NCBI RefSeq assembly: GCF_900116665.1
Contig: NZ_FPBK01000005.1
Coordinates: 62,001 to 126,000 of the forward strand
Direction: 5' to 3'
From: Pustulibacterium marinum
Lineage (GTDB): Bacteria; Bacteroidota; Bacteroidia; Flavobacteriales; Flavobacteriaceae
Length of the DNA: 64,000 nucleotides
Shown here: in pieces, positions 26,430 to 36,279 of the stretch
How the letters are laid out: the number at the start of each line of letters is the position of its first letter
Numbering within the stretch: the stretch's first letter is position 1
Position numbers and translations under genes: made by a program
The notes under the pieces: model-generated
The model's input: only the letters and a program-made list of their open reading frames with translations
Database searches by the model: none
What the model was told of the DNA's origin: nothing

Positions 26430-26457
26430 AAAAGCTCTACAACGATGCAGAGCTTTT
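26430..26457 (-). terminator. queA terminator
   Basis: AAAAGCTCT (26430-26438) pairs with AGAGCTTTT (26449-26457). Read leftward it is followed by a run of T. It begins about 30 nt after the queA stop. Confidence 0.75.
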
Positions 26458-26487
26458 CATTTTATTGATTATGCTTTTATTTAACTA

Positions 26488-27537
26488 TCAAATTATAAGC
26501 ATTGCATCTCCGTAAGAATAAAACTTATACTTCTCTTCAATGGCTTGCTTATAAGCTTCCATCATTAAATCATGCCCTACAAACGCAGAAATCATCATTA
26601 ATAAGGTAGATTTTGGAGTATGGAAATTGGTAATCATACAGTCTGCAATACTAAACTCATACGGTGGAAATATAAATTTATTGGTCCAACCTTGAAATGG
26701 GTTTAATGTTCTATCTGAAGAAACTGAACTTTCCATGGCTCTCATTACCGTAGTACCAACAGCACAAACTCTACGTTTTTTCTGTTTTGCATTGTTCACT
26801 GTTTCGCAAGCTTGATCCGTTATAATGATTTCCTCACTATCCATTTTATGCTTAGAAAGATCTTCTACTTCAACCGGATTAAAAGTTCCTAAACCAACGT
26901 GCAACGTTACTTCAGCAAAATTTACTCCTTTAATTTCTAATCTTTTCAATAAGTGTTTAGAAAAGTGAAGTCCAGCAGTTGGTGCTGCCACAGCTCCTTC
27001 ATGCTTAGCATATATGGTTTGGTAACGCTCCTCGTCTTCTGGTTCTACTTCTCTTTTGATGTATTTAGGAAGTGGTGTTTCTCCCAATTCATTCAATTTG
27101 TAACGAAACTCTTCATAAGAACCGTCATAAAGAAAACGTAAAGTTCTACCTCTAGAAGTTGTATTATCTATAACTTCTGCAACTAAACTTTCATCTTCTC
27201 CAAAATAAAGTTTGTTACCTATTCTTATTTTTCTTGCCGGATCTACCAATACATCCCACAAACGTTGCTCCTCATTCAATTCACGTAATAAGAAAACTTC
27301 GATACGAGCACCGGTTTTCTCTTTATTACCAAATAATCTAGCAGGAAAAACTTTGGTGTTATTCAAAACCATTACATCATCTTCATCAAAATAATTGATA
27401 AGGTCTTTGAAAAGCTTGTGCTCTATGGTTCCTTCTTTCCTGTTAATTACCATTAATCTTGCTTCGTCTCTGTTTTCAGAAGGATATTCTGCCAACAATT
27501 CCTTTGGTAATTCAAAATTGAAATGTGATAACTTCAT
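26488..27537 (-). CDS. queA: tRNA preQ1(34) S-adenosylmethionine ribosyltransferase-isomerase
   Basis: QueA transfers and isomerises the ribosyl group of SAM onto preQ1 at the tRNA wobble position, making epoxyqueuosine. The 349-residue protein has the family segments [33 protein letters not shown] and the C-terminal [15 protein letters not shown]. Length is normal. No preQ1 riboswitch was seen in the 110 nt upstream. It is flanked by aroA upstream and the BI-1 remnant downstream. Confidence 0.97.
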   Translation of the reverse strand: MKLSHFNFELPKELLAEYPSENRDEARLMVINRKEGTIEHKLFKDLINYFDEDDVMVLNNTKVFPARLFGNKEKTGARIEVFLLRELNEEQRLWDVLVDPARKIRIGNKLYFGEDESLVAEVIDNTTSRGRTLRFLYDGSYEEFRYKLNELGETPLPKYIKREVEPEDEERYQTIYAKHEGAVAAPTAGLHFSKHLLKRLEIKGVNFAEVTLHVGLGTFNPVEVEDLSKHKMDSEEIIITDQACETVNNAKQKKRRVCAVGTTVMRAMESSVSSDRTLNPFQGWTNKFIFPPYEFSIADCMITNFHTPKSTLLMMISAFVGHDLMMEAYKQAIEEKYKFYSYGDAMLII

Positions 27538-27647
27538 GTTTGTTTTTTTAAAGTTTTGAATGCGAAAGCACTAGGGATTTCACTATTGAGGATGCAAATA
27601 TACTATCTGAAAATAGGGGTTGTCAAGGAAAATCGTAATTAATTATT

Positions 27648-28874
27648 TTAAAGCTCCTTTACTTCAAAGGCTAATTTCTTTAAATCTTCCCAAAAATCCG
27701 GGTACGATTTCGAAACTACCATAGCGTCATTTACCAAAATAGGAACTTTCAATGCTAAGGGCGCAAAAGCCATTGCCATCCTATGGTCATTATAAGTATC
27801 AATAGCAATATTCTCACGAATGATTGAGGAAGGTTCTAAAAATAATTCTTTATCGGTAACCCGAATATCAGCCCCAAACTTTGTTAACTCTACTTTCAAA
27901 GCCTCTAGTCTATCAGTTTCTTTAATTTTAAGCGTATGTAATCCTGAAAGTGAACATCCAATTCCCAGTCCAAAACACGTAACTGCTATGGTCTGCGCAA
28001 TATCTGGTGTTTTGGTAAGATCAAAACTAATGTTAGTTGGTTCGTGACTATTTTTAGTAAGAATTGCAGTATTATTTTCAAAAATAGTATCCACTCCCAT
28101 TTTTTGATATAGGATTGCCAAATGGCTATCACCTTGCAAACTATTTTCTTTGTAACTGGATATTTTTATTTGTGATCCAACTTCTGACAATGCTATAATA
28201 GAATAATAATACGATGCTGAAGACCAATCTGACTCTACAACCAGTGTTTTTGGTTCTTCTGATATTTTAGTTGAAAAAACTTTAATTGTATTGTTTTCAA
28301 ACTTTGTTCCAATCCCAATTTCATTGAGTAAAGCTAACGTCATTTGAATGTATGGAATAGAAGTAATCTTCCCTTCTAAAGTAAGCTCTAGTCCGTTTTC
28401 TAATTTTGAAGCAATCAACAACAAAGCTGAAATATACTGACTACTCACATCTGCAGGAAGTGTAACCTTATCATTCGTAAGTTTTTTACCTGAAATTCGT
28501 AAAGGAGGATAGCCTTCATTTTTATCATAAGAAATATCCGCTCCCAAATTTTTTAAAGCTTCTACCAAAACTTTTACAGGACGCTCCTGCATACGAGCAG
28601 AACCTGTGAGCAAAGTTTCTTTACCCTCCTGAACAGCAAAATAAGCGGTAAGAAAGCGCATGGCAGTACCGGCATGGTGAATATCCACCAATTCTTCGGT
28701 AGAAGCCAATCCTTTTTGCATTACTGCTGCATCATCTGAATTGGAAATATTTTCAATTTGAATATGCGGATACAACGCTTGTAACAACAATAAACGGTTG
28801 GTTTCTGATTTGCTACCTGTAATATTTACTTCGTTCTGAAAAAACTGCTTGGTTGCCTGTACGCTTACTTTCAC
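27648..28874 (-). CDS. aroA: 3-phosphoshikimate 1-carboxyvinyltransferase (EPSP synthase)
   Basis: EPSP synthase joins shikimate-3-phosphate and phosphoenolpyruvate in the cytoplasm, a step of the shikimate pathway. The 408-residue protein has the N-terminal GSKSETNRLLLL motif, GTAMRFLTAY and the C-terminal DHRMAMAFAPLAL. It is somewhat shorter than the ~430-residue E. coli enzyme, as usual in Bacteroidetes. It feeds the chorismate used by the operon at 46.5-50.4 kb, but is encoded separately. Confidence 0.96.
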   Translation of the reverse strand: MKVSVQATKQFFQNEVNITGSKSETNRLLLLQALYPHIQIENISNSDDAAVMQKGLASTEELVDIHHAGTAMRFLTAYFAVQEGKETLLTGSARMQERPVKVLVEALKNLGADISYDKNEGYPPLRISGKKLTNDKVTLPADVSSQYISALLLIASKLENGLELTLEGKITSIPYIQMTLALLNEIGIGTKFENNTIKVFSTKISEEPKTLVVESDWSSASYYYSIIALSEVGSQIKISSYKENSLQGDSHLAILYQKMGVDTIFENNTAILTKNSHEPTNISFDLTKTPDIAQTIAVTCFGLGIGCSLSGLHTLKIKETDRLEALKVELTKFGADIRVTDKELFLEPSSIIRENIAIDTYNDHRMAMAFAPLALKVPILVNDAMVVSKSYPDFWEDLKKLAFEVKEL

Positions 28875-29002
28875 TTTGGTTTTACTTTAAAAAATGAGAT
28901 GTTTCAAAAATAGCTATCGCACTTTCAAAAACCAATTGAAAAGTAAAGTTTTAGGTTTTGGTTATGATTTGTAACAAAAAAAGAAATTCTATGAGAAAAA
29001 GA

Positions 29003-29031
29003 AAAGGCTTCTGCGGTTTGCAGAAGCCTTT
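29003..29031 (-). terminator. terminator after the MazG-like gene
   Basis: AAAGGCTTCTGC (29003-29014) pairs with GCAGAAGCCTTT (29020-29031), loop GGTTT. Read leftward it is followed by a T-rich tract. It ends the long leftward operon that starts at rsgA. Confidence 0.8.
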
Positions 29032-29035
29032 GGTA

Positions 29036-29362
29036 TTATTTCAACTTTTCGTTGTTATGGTGACGATCGTGATCTCTTTCTGTTTTAATGCCCATTTTTT
29101 TATCAAAAGCAGCCTGAAGATCTATCCCCGTTTGGTTGGCCAAACAAAGTACTACAAAGACAACATCGGCTAGTTCTTCTCCTAGGTCTTTGTTCTTGTC
29201 ACTTTCTTTTTCTGATTGCTCTCCATATCGGCGTGCTATGATCCTGGCAACTTCCCCAACTTCTTCGGTAAGTTGTGCCATATTGGTTAACTCATTAAAA
29301 TAGCGTACTCCGTGTTCTTTAATCCATTTATCAACGTCTAGTTGTGCGTTTTTAATATCCAT
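29036..29362 (-). CDS. MazG-like nucleotide pyrophosphohydrolase
   Basis: A 108-residue single-domain MazG-type protein; the family hydrolyses nucleoside triphosphates to monophosphates, often as house-cleaning. The metal-binding EEVGEVARI (about 33-41) and the downstream EELADVVF helix, with Glu and Asp spaced as in the family, are present. It sits 9 nt after the DUF3857 gene and is the last gene of that group. The substrate is not evident. Confidence 0.9.
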   Translation of the reverse strand: MDIKNAQLDVDKWIKEHGVRYFNELTNMAQLTEEVGEVARIIARRYGEQSEKESDKNKDLGEELADVVFVVLCLANQTGIDLQAAFDKKMGIKTERDHDRHHNNEKLK

Positions 29363-29371
29363 AAGTCTAAA

Positions 29372-31315
29372 TTAAGCTTTAGACAAAATTATTTTTTCTG
29401 ATTCAATTTCTACCATTTTACTGAAAAAGTCTTTCAAGTGTATGTAATATGGCTGAGAGACCATAGCATAATTAATCTTCAAGTCGTATGAAATTCTAAA
29501 TCCGGTTGGCGTTTTACTAGCAAGATAAACAACTTCACCTATTCCATCTGGTAATTCCATTTTACTTGATTGTGGTAAGTGCTCCACAACATATCCTTCA
29601 GGAATTGTAACAATTACATTCTTTTTACTCTCATAAGGAAATCCAAAATCTATTGGATATTCTCTTGTTTCTGCTAAAAAAGGGCTTTCTGTTCTTGACA
29701 AAAACACAAGTGGCTCCATGTATAATTTACCTCCAATTTCTTCTGCTGCTTCGTCATAAAAGAAAGAAAAGCTTTCCATTGCTTTTTTATTAGAAGCATC
29801 AGTATTTACTGGTTTGTAGTCAGATATTTCGATACCTCCATAATCACTTTCCATTTCCATTAAATAATCATCTAGTTTCACATCTTTAAATGCTTTTCTA
29901 AAATTCATCGCATGGTGTTTGTCATATATCTTTCTCATTTTTCCTTCTGCTGATCCATCTTCAGAAAGGGTAAACATTAAATCTGCACTTACAAAAGATT
30001 GTTCTGGTTGTCTTAATGGAATCTTTTTCCATCTCAATTTTGTATTATTTATATAAATTCCCTGCCAGTTATAATCATTTACAGGAAGCACATTCACTTC
30101 GCTAAACTCTCTGGTTGCATCCATTAAGAATTCTTCTTCTCCTATTTGTGCATGTGCTATCACGTAGTTTAAACGATCTAAAGTTGGAAATAAAGGAACC
30201 ATATTATCTTTGGTACTAATTACAACCGGGTTAGCATCTATACCAGCGTAACGTAACATTACAATTAATAATAAATTGATATCTCCTGAATTTCCTTTCT
30301 TTTCTTTTACTGTCTTTTTCAATCCATTGTAAAAATATTTTCCGTCTAACTCATTCCATGTGAACTCTTTCTTTACATAATTGAAAATTTTATTCATTTT
30401 TTCTACAGGATCAGTTGTTCCTGCTATTATTGGGTCTACCAGATCATCTACAAAACGTGCTTTATCTAAATCATCCTTGTAATCAGTTTGGCTCCCTATT
30501 CTTTGTGCAACGTCTGTCCAAGTTTGAGAATAACTTCTAAAATATGTTCCTATTTGAATATAATCTAATTCAAAAACAATTCCTCCTCTATAATTATCTA
30601 TATTATCTACGTAGCTCTCTTGTTTTAAAGCAGGAATGTTTTCTCCTGTAAAACGGTATACATCTACATCTTGTCCAAGTCTATGATCTACTTTTGTTTC
30701 ATGACTGGTTTGTAGCAAGCTAAAACCTTCTCCTTTACCACTTTGTTTATAGTGCATTCCCTTAAGTACACGAACCTCTGTATAAAATTTCTTAACAGGA
30801 ACATCATACTGATAAATCACATCTTCGAAATTTGTATAGAATGGTGAATTGATTTCATATGAAATCTCTATAACAGACCCTGCCTTTACATTTGGTAAGG
30901 TAAATTTAGTTTCAAAATAACTGTAAGCTAGGTTGGTTTCAAATATTTGATCTTTATCTAATTTACTTTCTACTACTTTACCATTTTCTAGGTTATAGGT
31001 TACTGCTTTTATTTTTCTAATGGTTTCTCTGGTACCTGCATTTTTGTATAGATCAACAGCTTCGGTAGCAAAATCAAAACCATCTTTGTCGTAAATTTTG
31101 ATTTTCTTATAAATCTCGGTAACTATTTTCCAATCATCTACACCACTTACAAGATAGGTTTCTCTATGATTTTGAAGTATAGCAGCATGCGCATCTGGGT
31201 CTGACTCATATTCCTTTTCCTCTAATTCTTCTTTGGTTACTTTTCCAAAGTCATATTCTTGCGCAAACAGTGTGGTGGCAGTTAATAAGAATATGAATAA
31301 ACTTAGTTTTTTCAT
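29372..31315 (-). CDS. DUF3857 protein with Cys-less transglutaminase-like domain
   Basis: A 647-residue exported protein: signal peptide MKKLSLFIFLLTATTLFAQ, then a DUF3857 beta domain (about 50-230), a transglutaminase-like core (about 300-410) and a C-terminal beta domain. In the core the Cys position is Ser343 (KGNSGDINLL), while His388 and Asp399 are kept. It is therefore probably not a transglutaminase or protease, or acts only as a binding domain. It lies 12 nt after its paralogue with an intact triad. Confidence 0.85.
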   Translation of the reverse strand: MKKLSLFIFLLTATTLFAQEYDFGKVTKEELEEKEYESDPDAHAAILQNHRETYLVSGVDDWKIVTEIYKKIKIYDKDGFDFATEAVDLYKNAGTRETIRKIKAVTYNLENGKVVESKLDKDQIFETNLAYSYFETKFTLPNVKAGSVIEISYEINSPFYTNFEDVIYQYDVPVKKFYTEVRVLKGMHYKQSGKGEGFSLLQTSHETKVDHRLGQDVDVYRFTGENIPALKQESYVDNIDNYRGGIVFELDYIQIGTYFRSYSQTWTDVAQRIGSQTDYKDDLDKARFVDDLVDPIIAGTTDPVEKMNKIFNYVKKEFTWNELDGKYFYNGLKKTVKEKKGNSGDINLLLIVMLRYAGIDANPVVISTKDNMVPLFPTLDRLNYVIAHAQIGEEEFLMDATREFSEVNVLPVNDYNWQGIYINNTKLRWKKIPLRQPEQSFVSADLMFTLSEDGSAEGKMRKIYDKHHAMNFRKAFKDVKLDDYLMEMESDYGGIEISDYKPVNTDASNKKAMESFSFFYDEAAEEIGGKLYMEPLVFLSRTESPFLAETREYPIDFGFPYESKKNVIVTIPEGYVVEHLPQSSKMELPDGIGEVVYLASKTPTGFRISYDLKINYAMVSQPYYIHLKDFFSKMVEIESEKIILSKA

Positions 31316-31327
31316 TTTAGTATTTAA

Positions 31328-33220
31328 TTAGGTTGTTTTATTAATAACGATTTTTGCTCCGTCTGCTTTAGACACAGCTCTCATGAACTTTCTGAATTCA
31401 CTATATTTTTCTTTTGGATACGTTCCTGCTTTGAGCCCATATTCTCTGTGATATATGAGTTTTTGACCTTCTTGCGAAACACTCATTTTGTATACCCCAA
31501 ACTCTTTATCCATGGTGATAGGTTCTGGTAGAACATCTATCTTCATGCCTGTAGGAATCTCAATTTCATAGGTATCTTTATCCAAGAAACCTCTTCTTAT
31601 GTATAAAGGTGTAGTTCTATTCCTATACCTATCTGGAGTACTGGAAATCACATTAAAAGCATTTGGCACAAATAAGCCCATATCACCACTAAAGCTTAGG
31701 TAATTTGCTGCTGACAGTGAAATTTTTTCTGAAAATTCAACTTTGTCTTTGTTGTTTTCAAAATTGATAGTGTTTAACGAAAGATGATTCAGATTATCCC
31801 AATACTTTTTATAATACTTCTCTTTATCATCTGTATCTATTCTTTCTATACCAAAACGATTATCGTATTGCGTACCGGAAGTTTTAATCTCTACATCACC
31901 AATCAAATTCCCATCTGTGTCAATTTTACAATGCGCTATGGTTTCTTGCCAGTTATCTTCGTTAAGAAAAGCAACCGTTCTTACAATTTCTCCTCCCTCT
32001 GGTTTGATTACTAGCACATCTCTATCATCTGTAAAATCACCAATAAAATTAAATGGATGTACCTGACTGGTACAGTCTACCCAAACATCTTCTTCTTCAG
32101 TAGGTATTTCTAAAATAATATGATTCCCCTGAATTGCTGTAAAATTAGCATCGATATCCTTTTTTTCTGAACCGGCAGCTACTACTGTGTAGTATGAAGT
32201 GATTCCGGCAGCATCCATAAGGTTTTTAGTATAGTTGGTCAAAGCCTTGCAGTCACCATATCCTAAGTTATCTACTTCGCTAGCCAGCATGGGTTTCCAA
32301 CCTCCAATACCTACTTGTATGCTTATGTAACGTGTATTCTTTTGAACATATTCAAAAACAGCTTTTGCTTTTTCATAGGTAGTGGATTTATCTGCTACCA
32401 ATGCTTTCATTTTTGCTTTGGTAGCATCAGAAAGGTCATAGGTGTCTTTTAAAAGATTATCATACATCCATTTTCCAAAGGTTGCCCAGTCTGAAGCTTC
32501 TCCGTCCACACCTTCCAAATGAAACTTTGTCAATGCAAATGCTACGCTTGGAAACAGTTTATCAGATGGTGGACAATAATCTTCTGGTTTTATGGCTGTG
32601 ATATGGTTAGCGGTATACGTATAACCATCTGCCAATTCCTGTTTATCATACGCAAAGTTTTCCAGATTGCTTTCCTTTGAGTGAAGTCCCAAATTGGCAG
32701 GAGCATGAATTTCAAATTCACTTTTTTCTGTACTTAAATAATAACTACTTATTGGATTCCACGAATCTAAAAAAGCCGTTCTGGAGGTTTCATAGTTATA
32801 CGTAAACACTACGGTATATGGATAACTAGTAGCTGTATAGCCTAAATACTTCACTCTATTGTCACCGTAAAAGCCACTTACTACACTTCTATCGCCTAGA
32901 TCTTTCTTTTTGAATTTCTCTATTTCCTCTCCCGAGGCATCTAAGATTAACACCTCTACATCTTGTATATCTATACTTGGATTGTAATAGAGATAAGCAT
33001 CTATATCATAATCGCCTTGCTCATTAAGCACCGTAATTACTCGCTTGTAATCTACAGTCATGTTTCGTTGATCCTGAATAGTTATTTTGGTATTTTCTAA
33101 ACGGACAACGGCATCGGCATTTTCTTTTAAGTCTTCAGCAATAGCAGCAACAGGATATTCCTGTGCATTCACAACATAGCATAAAAGCCCTATAGCTAGG
33201 GCTGTTATTGTCTTATTCAT
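31328..33220 (-). CDS. DUF3857 and transglutaminase-like domain protein
   Basis: A 630-residue exported protein: signal peptide MNKTITALAIGLLCYVVNA, so ATG 33220 is chosen over 33253. A DUF3857 domain (about 40-230) is followed by a transglutaminase-like core with Cys324 (GYGDCKALTN), His367 (GNHIILEIP) and Asp382 (VWVDCTSQ), a complete triad. It probably works in the periplasm or at the surface; the substrate is unknown. It lies 51 nt after tcdA and 12 nt before its Cys-less paralogue. Confidence 0.86.
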   Translation of the reverse strand: MNKTITALAIGLLCYVVNAQEYPVAAIAEDLKENADAVVRLENTKITIQDQRNMTVDYKRVITVLNEQGDYDIDAYLYYNPSIDIQDVEVLILDASGEEIEKFKKKDLGDRSVVSGFYGDNRVKYLGYTATSYPYTVVFTYNYETSRTAFLDSWNPISSYYLSTEKSEFEIHAPANLGLHSKESNLENFAYDKQELADGYTYTANHITAIKPEDYCPPSDKLFPSVAFALTKFHLEGVDGEASDWATFGKWMYDNLLKDTYDLSDATKAKMKALVADKSTTYEKAKAVFEYVQKNTRYISIQVGIGGWKPMLASEVDNLGYGDCKALTNYTKNLMDAAGITSYYTVVAAGSEKKDIDANFTAIQGNHIILEIPTEEEDVWVDCTSQVHPFNFIGDFTDDRDVLVIKPEGGEIVRTVAFLNEDNWQETIAHCKIDTDGNLIGDVEIKTSGTQYDNRFGIERIDTDDKEKYYKKYWDNLNHLSLNTINFENNKDKVEFSEKISLSAANYLSFSGDMGLFVPNAFNVISSTPDRYRNRTTPLYIRRGFLDKDTYEIEIPTGMKIDVLPEPITMDKEFGVYKMSVSQEGQKLIYHREYGLKAGTYPKEKYSEFRKFMRAVSKADGAKIVINKTT

Positions 33221-33271
33221 TGGTTTCGTTTTGATTCTTTGCAATATAAGCAAATTAACAAAACTATAACA

Positions 33272-33985
33272 TTACTTTCGTGTTAAATAGTTGATTACTT
33301 CTGCCGCTGCCTGTAATCCAAAAACTGCTGGCATATAGCTTATAGTTCCGTAAAAAGATTTCTTATAATTCTTACCATCTGTAGTCTTTACACTTTCAGG
33401 AATTTGTATTTCTGAAGAGTATACCGCACGCACGCCTTTGTTTATCTTTTCCTTTTTCAAGCGTTTACGCAAGTGTTTTGCCATCTGACACTCTTTGGTT
33501 TTGCTTATGTCTACCACTTTCACTTTAGATGCGTCTAACTTCCCTCCTGCTCCCATAGAACTAATGAGTTTTACTTTCTTTCTACGTGCAGCTATGATAA
33601 GGTTTAGCTTTGGTGTAATACTGTCTATACAATCCATCACGTAATCATATTCCGGGGTCACAATTTCAAAGGCACGCTCGGGGGATAAAAACTCGTTAAG
33701 TACCGTCAGCTCTATGTTTGGGTTGATATCTTTTATGCGTTCGGCCATGACTTCGGTTTTTAATTTCCCTACGGTACTGGTAAGCGCTTGTAATTGTCTG
33801 TTGATATTGGTTTGGTCATATACATCCCCGTCTACAATGGTCATTTTTCCCACTCCGGCTCTGGCAATAAACTCTGCCGCAAAAGATCCTACACCGCCTA
33901 AACCTACGATAAGCACATTGGCTTTTTGTAGCTTTTCAATTCCTTCTTCTTTGATCAATAATTCGGTACGTTCTAACCAACTCAT
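33272..33985 (-). CDS. tcdA: tRNA threonylcarbamoyladenosine dehydratase (ThiF/MoeB/E1-like)
   Basis: TcdA cyclises t6A37 to ct6A in tRNA using ATP. The 237-residue protein has the adenylate-forming Rossmann loop GLGGVGSFAAE (about 28-38), the DxxxxxNxxRQ-like segment YDQTNINRQ, and the C-terminal PAVFGLQAAAEVI. Other E1-like activating enzymes share this fold, but no sulfur-carrier gene is near. It overlaps tatD by 4 nt. Confidence 0.88.
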   Translation of the reverse strand: MSWLERTELLIKEEGIEKLQKANVLIVGLGGVGSFAAEFIARAGVGKMTIVDGDVYDQTNINRQLQALTSTVGKLKTEVMAERIKDINPNIELTVLNEFLSPERAFEIVTPEYDYVMDCIDSITPKLNLIIAARRKKVKLISSMGAGGKLDASKVKVVDISKTKECQMAKHLRKRLKKEKINKGVRAVYSSEIQIPESVKTTDGKNYKKSFYGTISYMPAVFGLQAAAEVINYLTRK

Positions 33986-34626
33986 CTTTTAAATATTTCT
34001 TTACAATTATGTTCTATTTGCTGCTGCATACTGCTTACGCCTAACTTTTGCAATATTGCAGCTTTTTTATAAATTTCCTCAATGGCCACTTCTGTTGTAT
34101 CGGTTTCCAATACAAAATCGGTAACGTTGAGTTTTGCAAAAGTACGCTGCAATTTTAAATTTTCAAGCAGGGTATTCCCAAATGACAGCTTACATCCTAT
34201 AGATAGCATTTGATTGGCTAACTGTTCACTTTTTACAAAACCATGTAGCACCCAGGTTTGCGTAGGCTGTAATTCTTTTTTCAGGTTATATATTTCCTGA
34301 AAAGCCTTTACGCAATGAATAATCAATGGTTTTTGAATAGCTTCTGAAATGGCTACTTGCTTTCTAAACAGTACTTCTTGCAATTCAAAATCTGTATCGG
34401 TAAGTTTATCTAATCCGCATTCACCAATGGCATAACAATTTTCCCCTTGTGCCTTTTCTTTCAACAGGGCTAATTGTGTTTCCCAATCCTCATGAATATA
34501 CCAAGGATGTATACCCACAGAAAAAGCTTCCAGATCTTTCACCGCATCAGATGGGTAACAATTACAGATACGCAATACTTTTTCAGTTTTGGCAACTGTA
34601 TGTGTATGGAAATCTATATACCGCAA
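33982..34626 (-). CDS. TatD family metal-dependent hydrolase
   Basis: A 214-residue TatD-type TIM-barrel hydrolase, a family of metal-dependent deoxyribonucleases. Metal ligands are visible in DFHTHT (about 5-10), AIGECGLD, a His in IIHCVKA and the Asp in LETDTTE. At 214 residues it is shorter than the usual ~260, mainly through short loops; no motif is lost, so it is probably functional. It overlaps tcdA by 4 nt and starts 3 nt after dtd. Confidence 0.87.
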   Translation of the reverse strand: MRYIDFHTHTVAKTEKVLRICNCYPSDAVKDLEAFSVGIHPWYIHEDWETQLALLKEKAQGENCYAIGECGLDKLTDTDFELQEVLFRKQVAISEAIQKPLIIHCVKAFQEIYNLKKELQPTQTWVLHGFVKSEQLANQMLSIGCKLSFGNTLLENLKLQRTFAKLNVTDFVLETDTTEVAIEEIYKKAAILQKLGVSSMQQQIEHNCKEIFKR

Positions 34627-34629
34627 AGG

Positions 34630-35082
34630 CTATTCTTTGTTTTTGGTATCTATAATAATGGTTACCGGACCATCATTTAGCAACTGTACTTTCATATCTG
34701 CGCCAAAAATACCAGTTCCCACTTTCTTTCCCAGGTCTTTTTCTACTTGTGCTACAAAAGCTTCGTACAATGGTATGGAAACATCTGGTTTTGCAGCTTT
34801 AAGATAAGAAGGTCGGTTTCCTTTTTTGGTAGATGCATGCAAGGTAAACTGACTCACCACAATAATATCTCCTTCTACATCGGTAATGCTTTTGTTCATC
34901 ACCTCATTTTCATCATTAAAAATTCGCAATCCTGTAATTTTGCGAGACAACCACTCAATATCTTCCTGAGTGTCTTCGTTTTCTATGCCTATCAATATAA
35001 GTAAACCGCTTTCTATTTCAGAAATCAATTTTCCTTCAACGGTTACACTGGCATTCTTTGTACGTTGTATAACTGCTCTCAT
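34630..35082 (-). CDS. dtd: D-aminoacyl-tRNA deacylase
   Basis: Dtd removes D-amino acids and glycine mischarged onto tRNA. The 150-residue protein has both active-site signatures, SQFTLHA (about 77-83) and DGPVTI (Gly-Pro motif near residue 139), and the N-terminus MRAVIQRTKNASVTV. Length is typical. It starts 1 nt after the rsgA stop and lies in the rsgA-dtd-tatD-tcdA group. Confidence 0.96.
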   Translation of the reverse strand: MRAVIQRTKNASVTVEGKLISEIESGLLILIGIENEDTQEDIEWLSRKITGLRIFNDENEVMNKSITDVEGDIIVVSQFTLHASTKKGNRPSYLKAAKPDVSIPLYEAFVAQVEKDLGKKVGTGIFGADMKVQLLNDGPVTIIIDTKNKE

Positions 35083-35083
35083 G

Positions 35084-36034
35084 TTATTCTTCTCCGTAAA
35101 TATCTGTTCGGTAGTTTTCGTCTTCTCCTTCTAGAATTTGTAAATAGCTCTTGTACCTACTCCAAGCTATATTCCCTTCTTCCAAAGCATCTTTCACCGC
35201 ACATTTGGGTTCGTCCACGTGCAAACAATTATGGAACTTACATTCGCTTTTCAATGCGAAAAACTCCGGAAAGTAATCGCCCAATTCTTCTTTTTCTATG
35301 TCTACAATACCAAAACCTTTGATACCCGGAGTATCTATAATACGGGCATCAAAACTCATATCAAACATTTCTGCAAAAGTGGTGGTATGCTGCCCTTGTT
35401 TATGCTGATCGGATATAGAAGCGGTGCGCAAATCTAAATTAGGCTCAATGGCGTTTACCAAAGTAGACTTCCCTACTCCCGAGTGTCCACTGAACATACT
35501 CACTTTACCCTCCATCATACTTTTTACCTTGTCAATATGATGACCTGTTTTGGCAGAAAGTTCTACGCAATCGTACCCAATTTGCTTGTATACGTGTGCC
35601 AAGTACTTCACCTCCATCAAATCATCTTCATTGTAATCATCTATTTTATTAAATAGCAACACTGCTTTGATATCATAAGCTTCTGCAGTCACCAGAAACC
35701 TGTCTATAAAGGTTGTGAAGGTAGGCGGATTGTTATAGGTCACCAACAAGAAAGCTATATCTACATTGGCTGCAATGATATGCGTACGCTTAGACAAGTT
35801 GACCGATTTTCGAATAATATAGTTCTTCCTATCTAGAATTTCATGGATGACCCCAATGGTTTCATCTCCTATGGTTTCCAGTTCAAAAGCTACTTTATCA
35901 CCTACAGCCACCGGATTGGTACTTTTAATTCCTTTTATTCTGAATTTCCCTTTGATACGGCATTCATACAAAGCACCATCATCTGCTTTTACCGTGTACC
36001 AGCTTCCGGTAGATTTATAAACAAGTCCTGTCAT
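35084..36034 (-). CDS. rsgA: ribosome small subunit-dependent GTPase A
   Basis: RsgA is a circularly permuted GTPase that checks maturation of the 30S subunit. The 316-residue protein has an N-terminal OB fold, G4 FNKIDD, G1 SGHSGVGKST, G3 DTPGIKGFG in permuted order, and a C-terminal zinc site (CKFHNCLHVDEPKC). Length is normal. It is the first gene of the leftward group ending with the MazG-like gene. Confidence 0.97.
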   Translation of the reverse strand: MTGLVYKSTGSWYTVKADDGALYECRIKGKFRIKGIKSTNPVAVGDKVAFELETIGDETIGVIHEILDRKNYIIRKSVNLSKRTHIIAANVDIAFLLVTYNNPPTFTTFIDRFLVTAEAYDIKAVLLFNKIDDYNEDDLMEVKYLAHVYKQIGYDCVELSAKTGHHIDKVKSMMEGKVSMFSGHSGVGKSTLVNAIEPNLDLRTASISDQHKQGQHTTTFAEMFDMSFDARIIDTPGIKGFGIVDIEKEELGDYFPEFFALKSECKFHNCLHVDEPKCAVKDALEEGNIAWSRYKSYLQILEGEDENYRTDIYGEE

Positions 36035-36231
36035 TAAGCATATTTACATTTAGAACTACAAAGTAAAAAGATTATTGGCTAACTTTAGTATATATAATCA
36101 GTTAAAAGCAAAAAGTTATCAGTTTCCGGTGGTTTTATGACGTTTTACATGTTTTATAGCACGTATACTATTCGTTTTTTGACTTTGCATCACAGTGATT
36201 CCGATTTTTAAAATAGCTCATAAAAAAAGTC

Positions 36232-36256
36232 CTGATAGGTATTGGCTACCTATCAG
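36232..36256 (-). terminator. terminator after the small lipoprotein gene
   Basis: CTGATAGGTA (36232-36241) pairs perfectly with TACCTATCAG (36247-36256), loop of 5 nt. Read leftward it is followed by a run of T. It lies just after the stop of the gene at 36280. Confidence 0.78.
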
Positions 36257-36279
36257 AACTTTCTATTTTTTTATTGTTG

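Noticed and set aside
27538-27647. preQ1 riboswitch upstream of queA
   Set aside because: The 110-nt interval lacks the short C-rich stem-loop and A-rich tail of that class.
33982-34626. Short TatD protein as a truncated pseudogene
   Set aside because: All metal-ligand segments are present and both ends are coupled to neighbours; the short length is due to loops.
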